Translations under genes and position numbers: made by a program | Shown: in pieces, positions 51,132 to 59,226 of the stretch | How positions within the stretch are numbered: the first letter of the stretch is position 1 | How the letters are laid out: every line of letters begins with the position of its first letter | From: an uncultured Bacilli bacterium | Lineage (GTDB): Bacteria; Bacillota_I; Bacilli_A; RF39; UBA660 | Direction: 5' to 3' | Length of the DNA stretch: 64,000 nt | Assembly: GCA_934168205.1 (NCBI GenBank) | Contig: CAKPMX010000005.1 | Span: forward strand, 1-64,000 | The notes under the pieces: model-generated | What the model was told of the DNA's origin: nothing | Seen by the model: only the letters and a program-made list of their open reading frames with translations | Databases searched by the model: none

Positions 51132-51536
51132 CTATTGTTTTGCTGAGCCTTTAGAATTTTCCTCTCTCATTACTTGATTATATGGTCTTAATGATAATTC
51201 AATACCCTTTTCTAATAAATCACAGGCAGCTGAAATGTTACCATTTTTAACGCATATATCACTTCTTCTGTCTATGTTTCTAAATGTTTCTCCCTTTTTA
51301 TTAAATTCTTCACCTTCTGGTGTTTCAGCTAAAACCATTCCTACGAAATTATTGCATCTATCATATGTTTTTTTCATTAATGGATAATTACCATCACTTT
51401 TCATTTTACTAATAGCTACATATTTTTTATCATATTTTGATTGAATATAGTTAGCGGTTTCATCTTCCATCCCTAAAAAAACTAAGTCTGGTAAAAAGTA
51501 TTCATTACCATCAATACTAACATAGTAGTAATCCAT
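51132..51536 (-). CDS. hypothetical protein
   Basis: A 134-residue soluble protein, not recognised, opening MDYYYVSIDGNEYFLPDLV. It has two conserved-looking blocks around DRCNNFVGMVLAETPEGEEF and NGNISAACDLLEKGIEL. No signal peptide. ATG at 51536 follows GGATGTGATAAAA; a GTG three codons upstream overlaps the binding site. A plausible promoter (TTGTGT, 17 bp, TATTTT at about 51556-51584) precedes it. Confidence 0.55.
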   Translation of the reverse strand: MDYYYVSIDGNEYFLPDLVFLGMEDETANYIQSKYDKKYVAISKMKSDGNYPLMKKTYDRCNNFVGMVLAETPEGEEFNKKGETFRNIDRRSDICVKNGNISAACDLLEKGIELSLRPYNQVMREENSKGSAKQ

Positions 51537-51655
51537 TTTTATCACATCCTTTATTTAAAATAGCATAAAGTAATAAATTACACAAGACGATTGACAAGCA
51601 ATTGACAATTCAAAACAAAAATAATGATAAGTAAAACTTTACTATAATCAGACAA

Positions 51656-51684
51656 TCAAAAAGTCAGCCTATAATGTGCTGACA
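51656..51684 (-). terminator. terminator after 51733 gene, within a larger inverted repeat
   Basis: Stem GTCAGC / GCTGAC (loop about 9 nt) followed by TTTTTG on the minus strand. It is enclosed by a longer imperfect inverted repeat (51627-51639 with 51690-51704, AAGTTTTA-type arms). Confidence 0.65.
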
Positions 51685-51732
51685 AATTGAAGTTTTATAC
51701 TTATTTTGTTTCTACACAAACTATTTTTTACT

Positions 51733-52437
51733 TTAACTCCATGCTTTAATACTTGATAAAGATTCGTTTAAATCATAGAAAGAACCATCTGCCTTTTGAG
51801 CAAGTACAGTAACATAGCTTCCAGCAGATACTTGATATAATTTGATTATATCTTTTACTTCTGGAATAGTACCATATGTTGATTTAATTTCTTCTGGACT
51901 CTTAGCTTTATATGCTTTTGCGATAGGGATATATTCAACAGTTCCATCTTTCATTAAGAATAACATTGTTTCGTTACTTGCCTCTTGACCAAATCCTCCA
52001 AACATAAACTCTGAAACTTCTTGATCAAATGTAATGTCACCACGGTGTTCTTTTTCTCTAACATCACAAGCATTCTCATTCGCAGTTACCCAACCTAGAT
52101 TATATGTAAGGTTTATTGTACAAGCTGATAAAGTTACTGTTGCTTTCTTCTTATCAGCGTCAAATGCTAGATTTATTCCTCCATTACTAGAACTTCCTAA
52201 TAGAGTGTAAGTTTGATTGGTAGTATTTAATGATTTACTACTATAGAAGCCATTTTCAACTACAGTTTTTTCAGTATTATCATTCTTATCAGCTTTATCA
52301 GTAACTACAGTTTCTTTACCAGCATTTTCATTAGACTTTAAGTAAAAATACACTGTACTACCTAGAGCGCATACTAATAATATTGTTAAGATAACGATTA
52401 CTGTTACTAAACCTTTCCCTTCTTTTTTATTTTCCAT
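51733..52437 (-). CDS. membrane-anchored extracellular protein, unknown
   Basis: A 234-residue protein. A short basic N-terminus, one membrane helix (LVTVIVILTILLVCALGSTVYFYL), a charged linker rich in K, D, N and T, then an external domain of about 170 residues with two cysteines (LSACTINL and NACDV) that could form a disulfide. The later part (MLFLMKDGTVEYIPI, SYVTVLAQKADGSFYDLN) looks like beta-propeller or WG-like strands. ATG follows AGGAGGAAGAAAT. It has its own terminator. No function can be assigned. Confidence 0.6.
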   Translation of the reverse strand: MENKKEGKGLVTVIVILTILLVCALGSTVYFYLKSNENAGKETVVTDKADKNDNTEKTVVENGFYSSKSLNTTNQTYTLLGSSSNGGINLAFDADKKKATVTLSACTINLTYNLGWVTANENACDVREKEHRGDITFDQEVSEFMFGGFGQEASNETMLFLMKDGTVEYIPIAKAYKAKSPEEIKSTYGTIPEVKDIIKLYQVSAGSYVTVLAQKADGSFYDLNESLSSIKAWS

Positions 52438-52511
52438 ATTTCTTCCTCCTTTATGAACTTTATTATATATTACTTTATGTTATTTTATTCTCTTTTTTAA
52501 CTTATTTACAT

Positions 52512-53129
52512 TTACTTTACGTAATCATTTACAATATCAAAGTATTCTTTACTGACTTGAGTAGTTATTTTTTCTATTAAATCATCTGTAATATATGGAT
52601 TAGTAATTGAAGATGATTCATTATAGTTTAATTGTTTCTTTGACCAAGAAAGTAATTGTTCTTTTGAAATATTTCTAATATTTAAACTATCAGCATTATT
52701 TAATTTTTCTTTTATGTAGCCTACCAGTTTATCATCTTTATTAACTATAGCGTAATCATTCATAGATTTTAATAATAATGGATGAGCGTCTTCTATATCT
52801 TTATGATCTTTTTTTATTAGGTCTATAACGTTACTGTAAAAATAATCATCAAATATTATATCCGTTAAAATATGGATTAAGTAGCCATCTAAAAAGTATG
52901 AGGCATAGTTACTCTTTTCTTTATTGTAAAAGTCAATAATGTTTTGACGCCATGTTGAAAAATTTTTATCTCTTAAGTGAGAAGTCCATCTTTCTTCTTT
53001 GGGAGCAAAACCATTTAAATTTACAGCATCTGGTGCTAGAACTCCTAAATAGAAATTAGGTGTATCTAAATATTTATTTTCTTTAGCGATATTATAAGCT
53101 ACTTTTTCATGAATAAATATATTAGGCAC
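52512..53129 (-). CDS. zinc-dependent phospholipase C-like protein
   Basis: A 205-residue soluble protein of the Zn_dep_PLPC type. Pattern: NIFIHEKVAYNIAKEN with the first histidine, FYLGVLAPDAVNL with an aspartate, SHLRDKNF, and DGYLIHILTDIIFD (HxxxD). These are the metal ligand positions of the family, whose members are often of unknown substrate. There is no signal peptide, so a secreted toxin-like role is unlikely. Start is GTG at 53129 (AGAGGTGTAAAAC upstream), overlapping the ftsW stop by 8 nt. Confidence 0.75.
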   Translation of the reverse strand: MPNIFIHEKVAYNIAKENKYLDTPNFYLGVLAPDAVNLNGFAPKEERWTSHLRDKNFSTWRQNIIDFYNKEKSNYASYFLDGYLIHILTDIIFDDYFYSNVIDLIKKDHKDIEDAHPLLLKSMNDYAIVNKDDKLVGYIKEKLNNADSLNIRNISKEQLLSWSKKQLNYNESSSITNPYITDDLIEKITTQVSKEYFDIVNDYVK

Positions 53130-54267
53130 GTTTTACACCTCTTTCTTTAGCTAAAGCTGTTTCTACACTAACTCTTTGAACAGCTGTTAAAGCGGCAATT
53201 AAACAAATTGTGAAACTACCACCATAACTAATAAATGGTAATGGAACACCAGTCATTGGCATTAAACCTAATATACCCATTAAGTTTACAGCTACATGAA
53301 GAAATATGTATATAGCAACGCCATAACATATGGCACTTCCTTTATTTGACGGACTGTTTCGGCCAATAATTAGTATTCTATATAAAACTATCATGTAACC
53401 TATTAGTAATAAGACTCCAGCAACTAGTCCTAGTTCTTCTACAACTACGGCGTAAATAAAGTCTGTATACGGTTCTGGTAAGTATAAATACTTTTGGGTT
53501 GAGTTACCAAGACCAGCACCAGTTAAGCCACCTTTATTAATAGCGATGTAACTGTTACAAACTTGGTTTCCAGAATCTAATAAGTCAGCACATGGATTAG
53601 TAAAGTTTAGACGTTCTTGTTGTCTTTCTTGAAGTAGAGTTTTACCAGATGAGGCAAAGGCTACAAAGGCAAAGAGCATAAAGCCTAAGGCGGCAAAGGT
53701 TGTCTTTACTTTTATCTCTTTACTTATCGGTACAGCAAAAAATATGGCGGCAACGATACAAACAAAGATAATCATAGTACCAAGGTCTGGCTGTAAAAAT
53801 ATTAAGAAAGCTATTCCGGCACATACACATATAGGAAATAAACTTGTACTATATTTATTTAATTGTTTCTGATGCTTATCATAAAAACATGATAGCCAGA
53901 TTATAACAATAACTTTTATAAATTCACTTGGCTGAATAGATATAGGTCCTATTTCAAACCAGCTTTGAGCTTGGTTCTTTGGCTTAATAATTGCTAGTAA
54001 AACTACTAAACTTATTGAAAAAACAATTAAAAGAAACCAGGAGACAAAGCCATAACTTTTAGTTGAAAAATTTATCATTACAAGGAACATGAAAAATCCT
54101 GCTAGTAAGAAGACTCCTTGTCTAATGAAATAATAATAAGCACTTACTTCGTGCGACATATATGCAATTACATTTGAAGCTGAAAAAACCATGATTAGTC
54201 CAAAGATAAATAGTAATATAGAAATAATTAATAATGGTTTATCTAAATGCTTAAATGTTTTTCCCAT
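53122..54267 (-). CDS. ftsW: SEDS lipid II polymerase FtsW (YlaO type)
   Basis: A 381-residue polytopic protein that polymerises septal glycan strands. Visible motifs: ISIQPSEFIKV, LQPDLGTM, LNFTNPCADLLDSGNQVCNSYIAI, GLGNSTQKYLYLPEPYTDFIYAVVVEELG and GVPLPFISYGGSF. The cysteine-flanked insert NPC...QVCN is typical of Bacillus YlaO-type FtsW, so I prefer FtsW over RodA here. ATG follows GGAAGGATGTAAAAAGGT. It overlaps the phospholipase-like gene by 8 nt. Its likely bPBP partner is PbpB (37736). Confidence 0.88.
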   Translation of the reverse strand: MGKTFKHLDKPLLIISILLFIFGLIMVFSASNVIAYMSHEVSAYYYFIRQGVFLLAGFFMFLVMINFSTKSYGFVSWFLLIVFSISLVVLLAIIKPKNQAQSWFEIGPISIQPSEFIKVIVIIWLSCFYDKHQKQLNKYSTSLFPICVCAGIAFLIFLQPDLGTMIIFVCIVAAIFFAVPISKEIKVKTTFAALGFMLFAFVAFASSGKTLLQERQQERLNFTNPCADLLDSGNQVCNSYIAINKGGLTGAGLGNSTQKYLYLPEPYTDFIYAVVVEELGLVAGVLLLIGYMIVLYRILIIGRNSPSNKGSAICYGVAIYIFLHVAVNLMGILGLMPMTGVPLPFISYGGSFTICLIAALTAVQRVSVETALAKERGVKRA

Positions 54268-54411
54268 ACCTTTTTACATCCTTCCAATATAATATAATAA
54301 TAACATAATTTGTTAAAATAATTCTAATTAATTATATTATAGGTCAGTTTTATTAACATATTTTGTCAATTTACATATTTTATAATAGATTAAGAAAAGG
54401 AGGCTTTAGCT

Positions 54412-54576
54412 ATGTATTATTACGGTGGAGGTTCAGGATGTTGTTCTAATCAAGCTGGTTATCAAGTTCCTTATTATCCAGTTTATAATACTGGTAATAA
54501 TAACTCAACTTATGCTATTATTTTAGTTTTATTCATATTATTAGTAATCGTAATCGGCACTCGTTTTTCAGCATAA
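54412..54576 (+). CDS. small YjcZ-like membrane protein
   Basis: A 54-residue protein. The N-terminal half is tyrosine/glycine-rich (MYYYGGGSGCCSN, then YQVPYYPVYNTGNNN), followed by one hydrophobic helix (YAIILVLFILLVIVIG) and the end TRFSA. This resembles the Bacillus YjcZ/sporulation-type small proteins, which have a Gly/Tyr-rich head and an ALIVVLFILLIIVG tail. Two adjacent cysteines are unusual. ATG follows a strong AAAAGGAGG (54395-54403). A clear terminator (54581-54609) follows and a TATAAT lies at 54381-54386. It is monocistronic and on the plus strand. Confidence 0.75.
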   Translation: MYYYGGGSGCCSNQAGYQVPYYPVYNTGNNNSTYAIILVLFILLVIVIGTRFSA

Positions 54577-54580
54577 GTTA

Positions 54581-54609
54581 AACGTATAAGTACTCCTTAT
54601 ACGTTTTTA
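54581..54609 (+). terminator. terminator of small membrane protein gene
   Basis: The perfect 10-bp stem AACGTATAAG / CTTATACGTT is followed by TTTAT. Confidence 0.8.
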
Positions 54610-54684
54610 TTTGGGTATTTGTAAGTTAGGCTTTATTTTTTTTGTTTTTTTTGCTAAAATATATGCAGTGCGAGGTGGAGTAGT

Positions 54685-55233
54685 ATGTTAAAGACCAAGG
54701 ATATTTTAGATGAAAAGGATAAACGTCTTAGACAAGTTAGTAAAGAAGTAGAATTTCCTTTAACTCAAAAAGATAAAGATTTAATTAATACAATGATTAA
54801 GTATTTACATGATAGTCAAATTGAAGAATTAGCAGAAAAGTATGATTTACGTCCTGGTATGGGTATGGCTGCTGTCCAACTTGGTGTTTTAAAAAGATAC
54901 TTTGTTGTAGTTAATGAAATCGATGAAGGTGAATTTGAAACTTATATTTTAATAAATCCAAAAATCATTAGTAACTCTTTAGAAAAAATTTATGTAGAAC
55001 TTGGTGAAGGTTGTCTTAGTGTTAACAGAGCTGTTGAGGGAATTGTTCCTAGATATGCAAGAGTTACAATGGAAGCTTATGATATGGAAGGTAGAAAAAT
55101 ACATGTAAGGGCTCGTGAAGAGTTAGCTATTGCGATGCAACATGAACTTGATCATTTAAATGGAATTATGTTTACTGACCATATTGATAAAAAAGATCCT
55201 TACAAAGGAAAAGACGAGATGCGTGCCATCTAG
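54685..55233 (+). CDS. def: peptide deformylase
   Basis: A 182-residue metalloenzyme that removes the formyl group from nascent proteins. All three motifs are present: GMGMAAVQLG (motif 1, with V in place of the usual P), EGCLSV (motif 2, metal-binding cysteine) and QHELDHLNG (motif 3, HExxH). The insert and length match type 2 (Gram-positive) deformylases. ATG at 54685 follows GAGGTGGAGTAGT. It is monocistronic on the plus strand and converges on smc with a 7-bp gap. Confidence 0.95.
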   Translation: MLKTKDILDEKDKRLRQVSKEVEFPLTQKDKDLINTMIKYLHDSQIEELAEKYDLRPGMGMAAVQLGVLKRYFVVVNEIDEGEFETYILINPKIISNSLEKIYVELGEGCLSVNRAVEGIVPRYARVTMEAYDMEGRKIHVRAREELAIAMQHELDHLNGIMFTDHIDKKDPYKGKDEMRAI

Positions 55234-55240
55234 TCTTTTT

Positions 55241-58195
55241 TTATACCACTTCTTCTCTATCGGTTAATTTTACACTAACTAGTTTTGAAACGCCTGACTC
55301 TTGCATAGTTATTCCATATAGGGTATTGGCGTATTCCATAGTTTTCTTTTTATGTGTAATTATTAAGAATTGAGTTTTATCACGATAATGATTTAAATAT
55401 TTACCAAATCCTGATACGTTTGCTTCATCTAGAGCTGCTTCTACTTCATCAAATAAACAGAAAGGTACACTTCTAACATTTAATATAGCGAATAATAATG
55501 ATATTGCGGTTAGAGTTTTTTCACCACCTGATAATAAGGAAATGGTAGTTAGTTTTTTACCTGGAGGTGAGGCAACAATTTCTACTCCTGTTGTTAACAT
55601 ATCTTTAGGATCTGTTAGTTTTAGAGTTGCTTGTCCACCAGAGAATAATTCTTTAAATACTTTTTGGAATTCTGTTTGGATAGCTAAGAAAGTAGTTTTA
55701 AATTCTTCTTTCATAACATCATCCATTTCATTCATAATTTCAAGTAATGTATTTTCTGCTTTTAGTAAGTCTTCTCTTTGATTTGTTAAAAAACTATATC
55801 TAGTATTTACTCTTTCATACTCTTCTATTGCGGATATATTAACCATGCCTATTCTTTTAATATTAGCTCGATAAGTATTTACTTTTATTCTTGCCTCTTC
55901 TGGTTCTATATCAAGTTTATAATTACTTTGAGCTTTTTCAAAGGTAAGTTCATAATCTTCGGATAGAATATTTAACATATTATCTATTTTAACATCTAAT
56001 CTATTAATTGTAATTTCTAACTCTCTTGATGTTTTTTCTAGATTTCTTAAAGTAGAATTTTTCAATTTATAAGTAGCTTGATTTTCTTCTATTTTTGTCT
56101 TTAATTCTTCTATTTCTTTTGTCTTTGATTTTATGCTTAGTAACAATTGCTCTTTTTTAGAATTCATTTCATGGAATAGTTTGATTAATTCTTGTTCTTT
56201 AGAAGATACATTGTTACTACTAATTGCTTCTAAACTTTCCCAGTCTTTTTCAATGCTTACTAAGGCTTCTTTTTGTTTAGATAATTCATTATTTTTATTA
56301 TTATAGATTTCCGCTAAAGATACTTTTTCTTTAGTTATTTGATAATTTTTTTCTTCTAATTCAGAGATTATAGAGTTCAATTTTTCTAATTCTGTTTTAA
56401 TTTTTTCTAGTTCATTTTTTATAATTTGTTCTTTTTCTTCTTTATATTTTAACTCTTGTTTTATAATAATTGAACTTCTTGTTTTATTTAGAGAACCACC
56501 GGTCATAGAACCGCCAATGTTAATAACGTCTCCTTCTAAAGTAATAATTTTGTAACGATTTTTAATTATTCTACTTAGTCTATTGGCTGAATCTATATCT
56601 TTGGAAATTATAATGTTTCCAAATTGATTTTTGATAATATTCTCATACTTTTTATTATAAGTTATTAGGTCACTTAGTATTGCTATGAAATCAGGAGATG
56701 ATTTAATTAGACTAAGAGTTGCTTCATCAACATTACGTTCTTTTATAACATTCATAGGAAAGAATGTTGCTCGACCTAAATGATTGTCTTTTAAGTAGTT
56801 AATTGCGGTTTTAGCGCTTTCTTCATCTGTTGTAATGATGAAGTTTTTATTAGCAGCTGAGGCTACATTTAAGGCTTTTACATATTCATCTTCTATATTT
56901 ATAATGTTACCGATAGTGTTATGAATGCCAGTTAAACTTGTTGATTTTAAAATGGTTCTAACACTACTTGGCAAATCAGCTGATTCTTCTATTTCATTTT
57001 TTAATGAAGCTATTTGATGACCAAGGGTAATTAAGTTTCGATCATTTTGAGAATACTCAGAGTTTAATAAATTTCTTTTAGACTTTATAGTATCTATTTC
57101 TTTGTTTAGAGAAGTTGCTTTTTGTTCTTGAAGTCTAGCTTCTTCTGTTATATTTTTAATTTCTTCAGTAATTAAATTTATGTTTCCTTGTAGTTCACTT
57201 TTTTTCTCTAGAACGTTTCTTATTTCTTCTTTTATTTTGTCTTCCTCTTTTGTTGTTTTACTACGTTCTTTTAAAAGATTTTTCTCACCATTTATTTTTT
57301 CAACTTCTTGAGTTACTGTTAATAATTCACTATTTAGACTAGCCTTTTCTTTTTGTAGTTTTTCAAGTTTATTACTGTCTTCTAAAGTAGAAACATCCGT
57401 TTTAGAGTTTTCACTTGAAAGAGTAATTATTTCTTTGTCTACTTTTTCTTTTTCTTCTTTGGACTGTTGTAATTTTTGGTTACATGAAGCAATATCGTAA
57501 GCTAGTAAAGCTACTTCATAGTTATCTAGTCCTTTTTTATTTTCTAGATATTCTTTGGCCTTTTCACTTTGTTCTTTCAATGGCTCTACTTGAACAGCTA
57601 ATTCAGAAATTATATCATTAACACGGTCTAAGTTATTGTGAGTTCTATCTAGTTTTCTTAGAGCCTCTTCTTTTCTTTTTTTGTACTTTAAGACTCCGGC
57701 TGCTTCTTCAAAGATAACTCTCCTATCACTTGGTGAATTACTAAGAATTTTATCTACTTCACCTTGGGAGATAATATTAAATGACTCTTTACCTAGTCCG
57801 GTATCTAATAATAAATTAGTTATGTCCTTTAAACGACATTTTTCGCCATTAAGGTAATATTCATTTTCTCCTGTACGGTACACTTTTCTTTTTATTGATA
57901 TTTCAGTGTATGGTATATTTAAAAAATGGTCATTATTATCAAATATTAATTCAACACTTGCCACATTTAATGGATTACGACTTTTACTACCTGAAAATAT
58001 TACATCGCTCATAGATCCTTCGCCACGAAGAGATTTTACTGATTGTTCACCTAATACCCAACGAACAGCGTCTACAACATTACTCTTTCCTGAGCCATTT
58101 GGTCCAACAATACAAGTTATTTTATCATCTAGTTTTATATCCAATTTATCAGCAAATGATTTAAATCCAGTTGTGATTATCTCTTTTAAGTACAT
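55241..58195 (-). CDS. smc: chromosome segregation ATPase SMC, unusually short arms
   Basis: A 984-residue condensin subunit. The N-terminal head has Walker A GPNGSGKSNVVDA (about residues 31-43) and the start MYLKEIITTGFKSFADKL. The hinge lies at about residues 405-560 (SGDVINIGGSMTGG-like element GDVINIGGSMTGGSL). The C-terminal head has LSGGEKTLTAISLLFA and Walker B PFCLFDEVEAALDE. Coiled-coil arms link them. Bacterial SMC is usually about 1,150-1,190 residues, so each arm is some 100 residues shorter. Partner genes scpA/scpB and the usual neighbours ftsY/rnc are not present. ATG follows AGGGTGAAAGTGT. Confidence 0.94.
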   Translation of the reverse strand: MYLKEIITTGFKSFADKLDIKLDDKITCIVGPNGSGKSNVVDAVRWVLGEQSVKSLRGEGSMSDVIFSGSKSRNPLNVASVELIFDNNDHFLNIPYTEISIKRKVYRTGENEYYLNGEKCRLKDITNLLLDTGLGKESFNIISQGEVDKILSNSPSDRRVIFEEAAGVLKYKKRKEEALRKLDRTHNNLDRVNDIISELAVQVEPLKEQSEKAKEYLENKKGLDNYEVALLAYDIASCNQKLQQSKEEKEKVDKEIITLSSENSKTDVSTLEDSNKLEKLQKEKASLNSELLTVTQEVEKINGEKNLLKERSKTTKEEDKIKEEIRNVLEKKSELQGNINLITEEIKNITEEARLQEQKATSLNKEIDTIKSKRNLLNSEYSQNDRNLITLGHQIASLKNEIEESADLPSSVRTILKSTSLTGIHNTIGNIINIEDEYVKALNVASAANKNFIITTDEESAKTAINYLKDNHLGRATFFPMNVIKERNVDEATLSLIKSSPDFIAILSDLITYNKKYENIIKNQFGNIIISKDIDSANRLSRIIKNRYKIITLEGDVINIGGSMTGGSLNKTRSSIIIKQELKYKEEKEQIIKNELEKIKTELEKLNSIISELEEKNYQITKEKVSLAEIYNNKNNELSKQKEALVSIEKDWESLEAISSNNVSSKEQELIKLFHEMNSKKEQLLLSIKSKTKEIEELKTKIEENQATYKLKNSTLRNLEKTSRELEITINRLDVKIDNMLNILSEDYELTFEKAQSNYKLDIEPEEARIKVNTYRANIKRIGMVNISAIEEYERVNTRYSFLTNQREDLLKAENTLLEIMNEMDDVMKEEFKTTFLAIQTEFQKVFKELFSGGQATLKLTDPKDMLTTGVEIVASPPGKKLTTISLLSGGEKTLTAISLLFAILNVRSVPFCLFDEVEAALDEANVSGFGKYLNHYRDKTQFLIITHKKKTMEYANTLYGITMQESGVSKLVSVKLTDREEVV

Positions 58196-58215
58196 ACACT
58201 TTCACCCTACTAATA

Positions 58216-58244
58216 AGTATACTATAAATCAATTTGTTAGACAA
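58216..58244 (-). promoter_or_regulatory. promoter of smc
   Basis: -35 TTGTCT (58239-58244), 17-bp spacer, -10 TATACT (58216-58221). Confidence 0.55.
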
Positions 58245-58262
58245 GAAATTCTTTATATACAA

Positions 58263-58290
58263 AGAAAAAAGGAATAATTTTCCTTTTTAA
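58263..58290 (-). terminator. terminator of deacetylase-like gene
   Basis: Stem AAAAAGGA / TCCTTTTT followed by TCTTTG on the minus strand. Confidence 0.65.
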
Positions 58291-58308
58291 AACTTTTAGT
58301 ATTAATAT

Positions 58309-59172
58309 TTATTTTTCATCATTTTCACTTAACAACGCTTCCAGGCTTAAAAATGTGTATCCTTTTTGCTTTATGTAGTCTATTATAGCAGGAAGTTGTT
58401 CTTCTGTTATAGTTGATAAAGGTAAAGATATGATGGCAGAATTATAGAGTTTTTCTTTTATTTCTTTGTATGGCATAGTTGTTGTTTTTACAGTTGGTAT
58501 TATGGTATGTAGTTTTAATTTTGAACATAGTTCAATTACTTCTTTTTGATCATATTCAGCGTAACAATACTTGCCTTCTCTTTTAGTAATGGAAGATAGA
58601 TAATTTAAGGCACTATCAAAATAAATTTCATCATACTTATTATCGTAACTTAAAATTTCTAATTCATGATTGTTTTGAGTCATGGTTTCAAAAAGTGAGG
58701 TATTATTTTCTAAAAGTAGTCCATCAACGAAAAAAGTTGCGGGAATATTTTTCTGATTTAATATATTTAAAATTGATAATAAATTTGATATTGTATCGGT
58801 TTTAAAAACTAGCGAAACGTTTTTTCTTTCAGTATTTCCCTGAACGATGTACTTATCATAGTAATCATCAACAGAAACAGCTGGTTCTATTTCTTTTAAT
58901 ACAGTTAAGGTTTCGTTATAAGTACCATATTTTTTCATTTTAGTATACGTTTTTTGATAGTCAATTTCTTTGCCTGACTTTCCTGGTATTATTTTGTTTC
59001 CTATTATGGTAGCGTTTACTGGATCTACTTTATACTTTGTATTTGTTTCTTTTATTTGTTTCATTATAGGATCGTTTTCACGGATTAATTCAATTGATTT
59101 ATTTGTATAAAAGAAACTAAATACCATTAAAAGCGTAACACTTATTACTTGAATAACCTTTTTCTTATTCAT
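58309..59172 (-). CDS. polysaccharide deacetylase-like protein, probably inactive
   Basis: A 287-residue membrane-anchored protein. The N-terminal helix (VIQVISVTLLMVFSFFYTN) is followed by a linker and, from about residue 115, a NodB-type fold: SLVFKTDTISNLLSILNILNQ, IPATFFVDGLLL and NNHELEILSYD. The catalytic TFDD motif is replaced by FKTDT and the HxxxH by a single histidine before ELE, so metal-dependent deacetylation is doubtful. ATG follows AGGTGATTAT (58-62 nt after nothing but AT-rich sequence). It lies just downstream of pnp's terminator on the other side of smc's promoter. Perhaps a peptidoglycan-binding or regulatory derivative. Confidence 0.7.
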   Translation of the reverse strand: MNKKKVIQVISVTLLMVFSFFYTNKSIELIRENDPIMKQIKETNTKYKVDPVNATIIGNKIIPGKSGKEIDYQKTYTKMKKYGTYNETLTVLKEIEPAVSVDDYYDKYIVQGNTERKNVSLVFKTDTISNLLSILNILNQKNIPATFFVDGLLLENNTSLFETMTQNNHELEILSYDNKYDEIYFDSALNYLSSITKREGKYCYAEYDQKEVIELCSKLKLHTIIPTVKTTTMPYKEIKEKLYNSAIISLPLSTITEEQLPAIIDYIKQKGYTFLSLEALLSENDEK

Positions 59173-59193
59173 ATAATCACCTAGTCTAGTATA

Positions 59194-59223
59194 TGAAAAA
59201 AAAGTTCAAATTGAACTTTTTTA
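59194..59223 (-). terminator. terminator of pnp
   Basis: Stem AAAAAAGTTCAA / TTGAACTTTTTT followed by TTCAT on the minus strand. Confidence 0.75.
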
Positions 59224-59226
59224 GTC

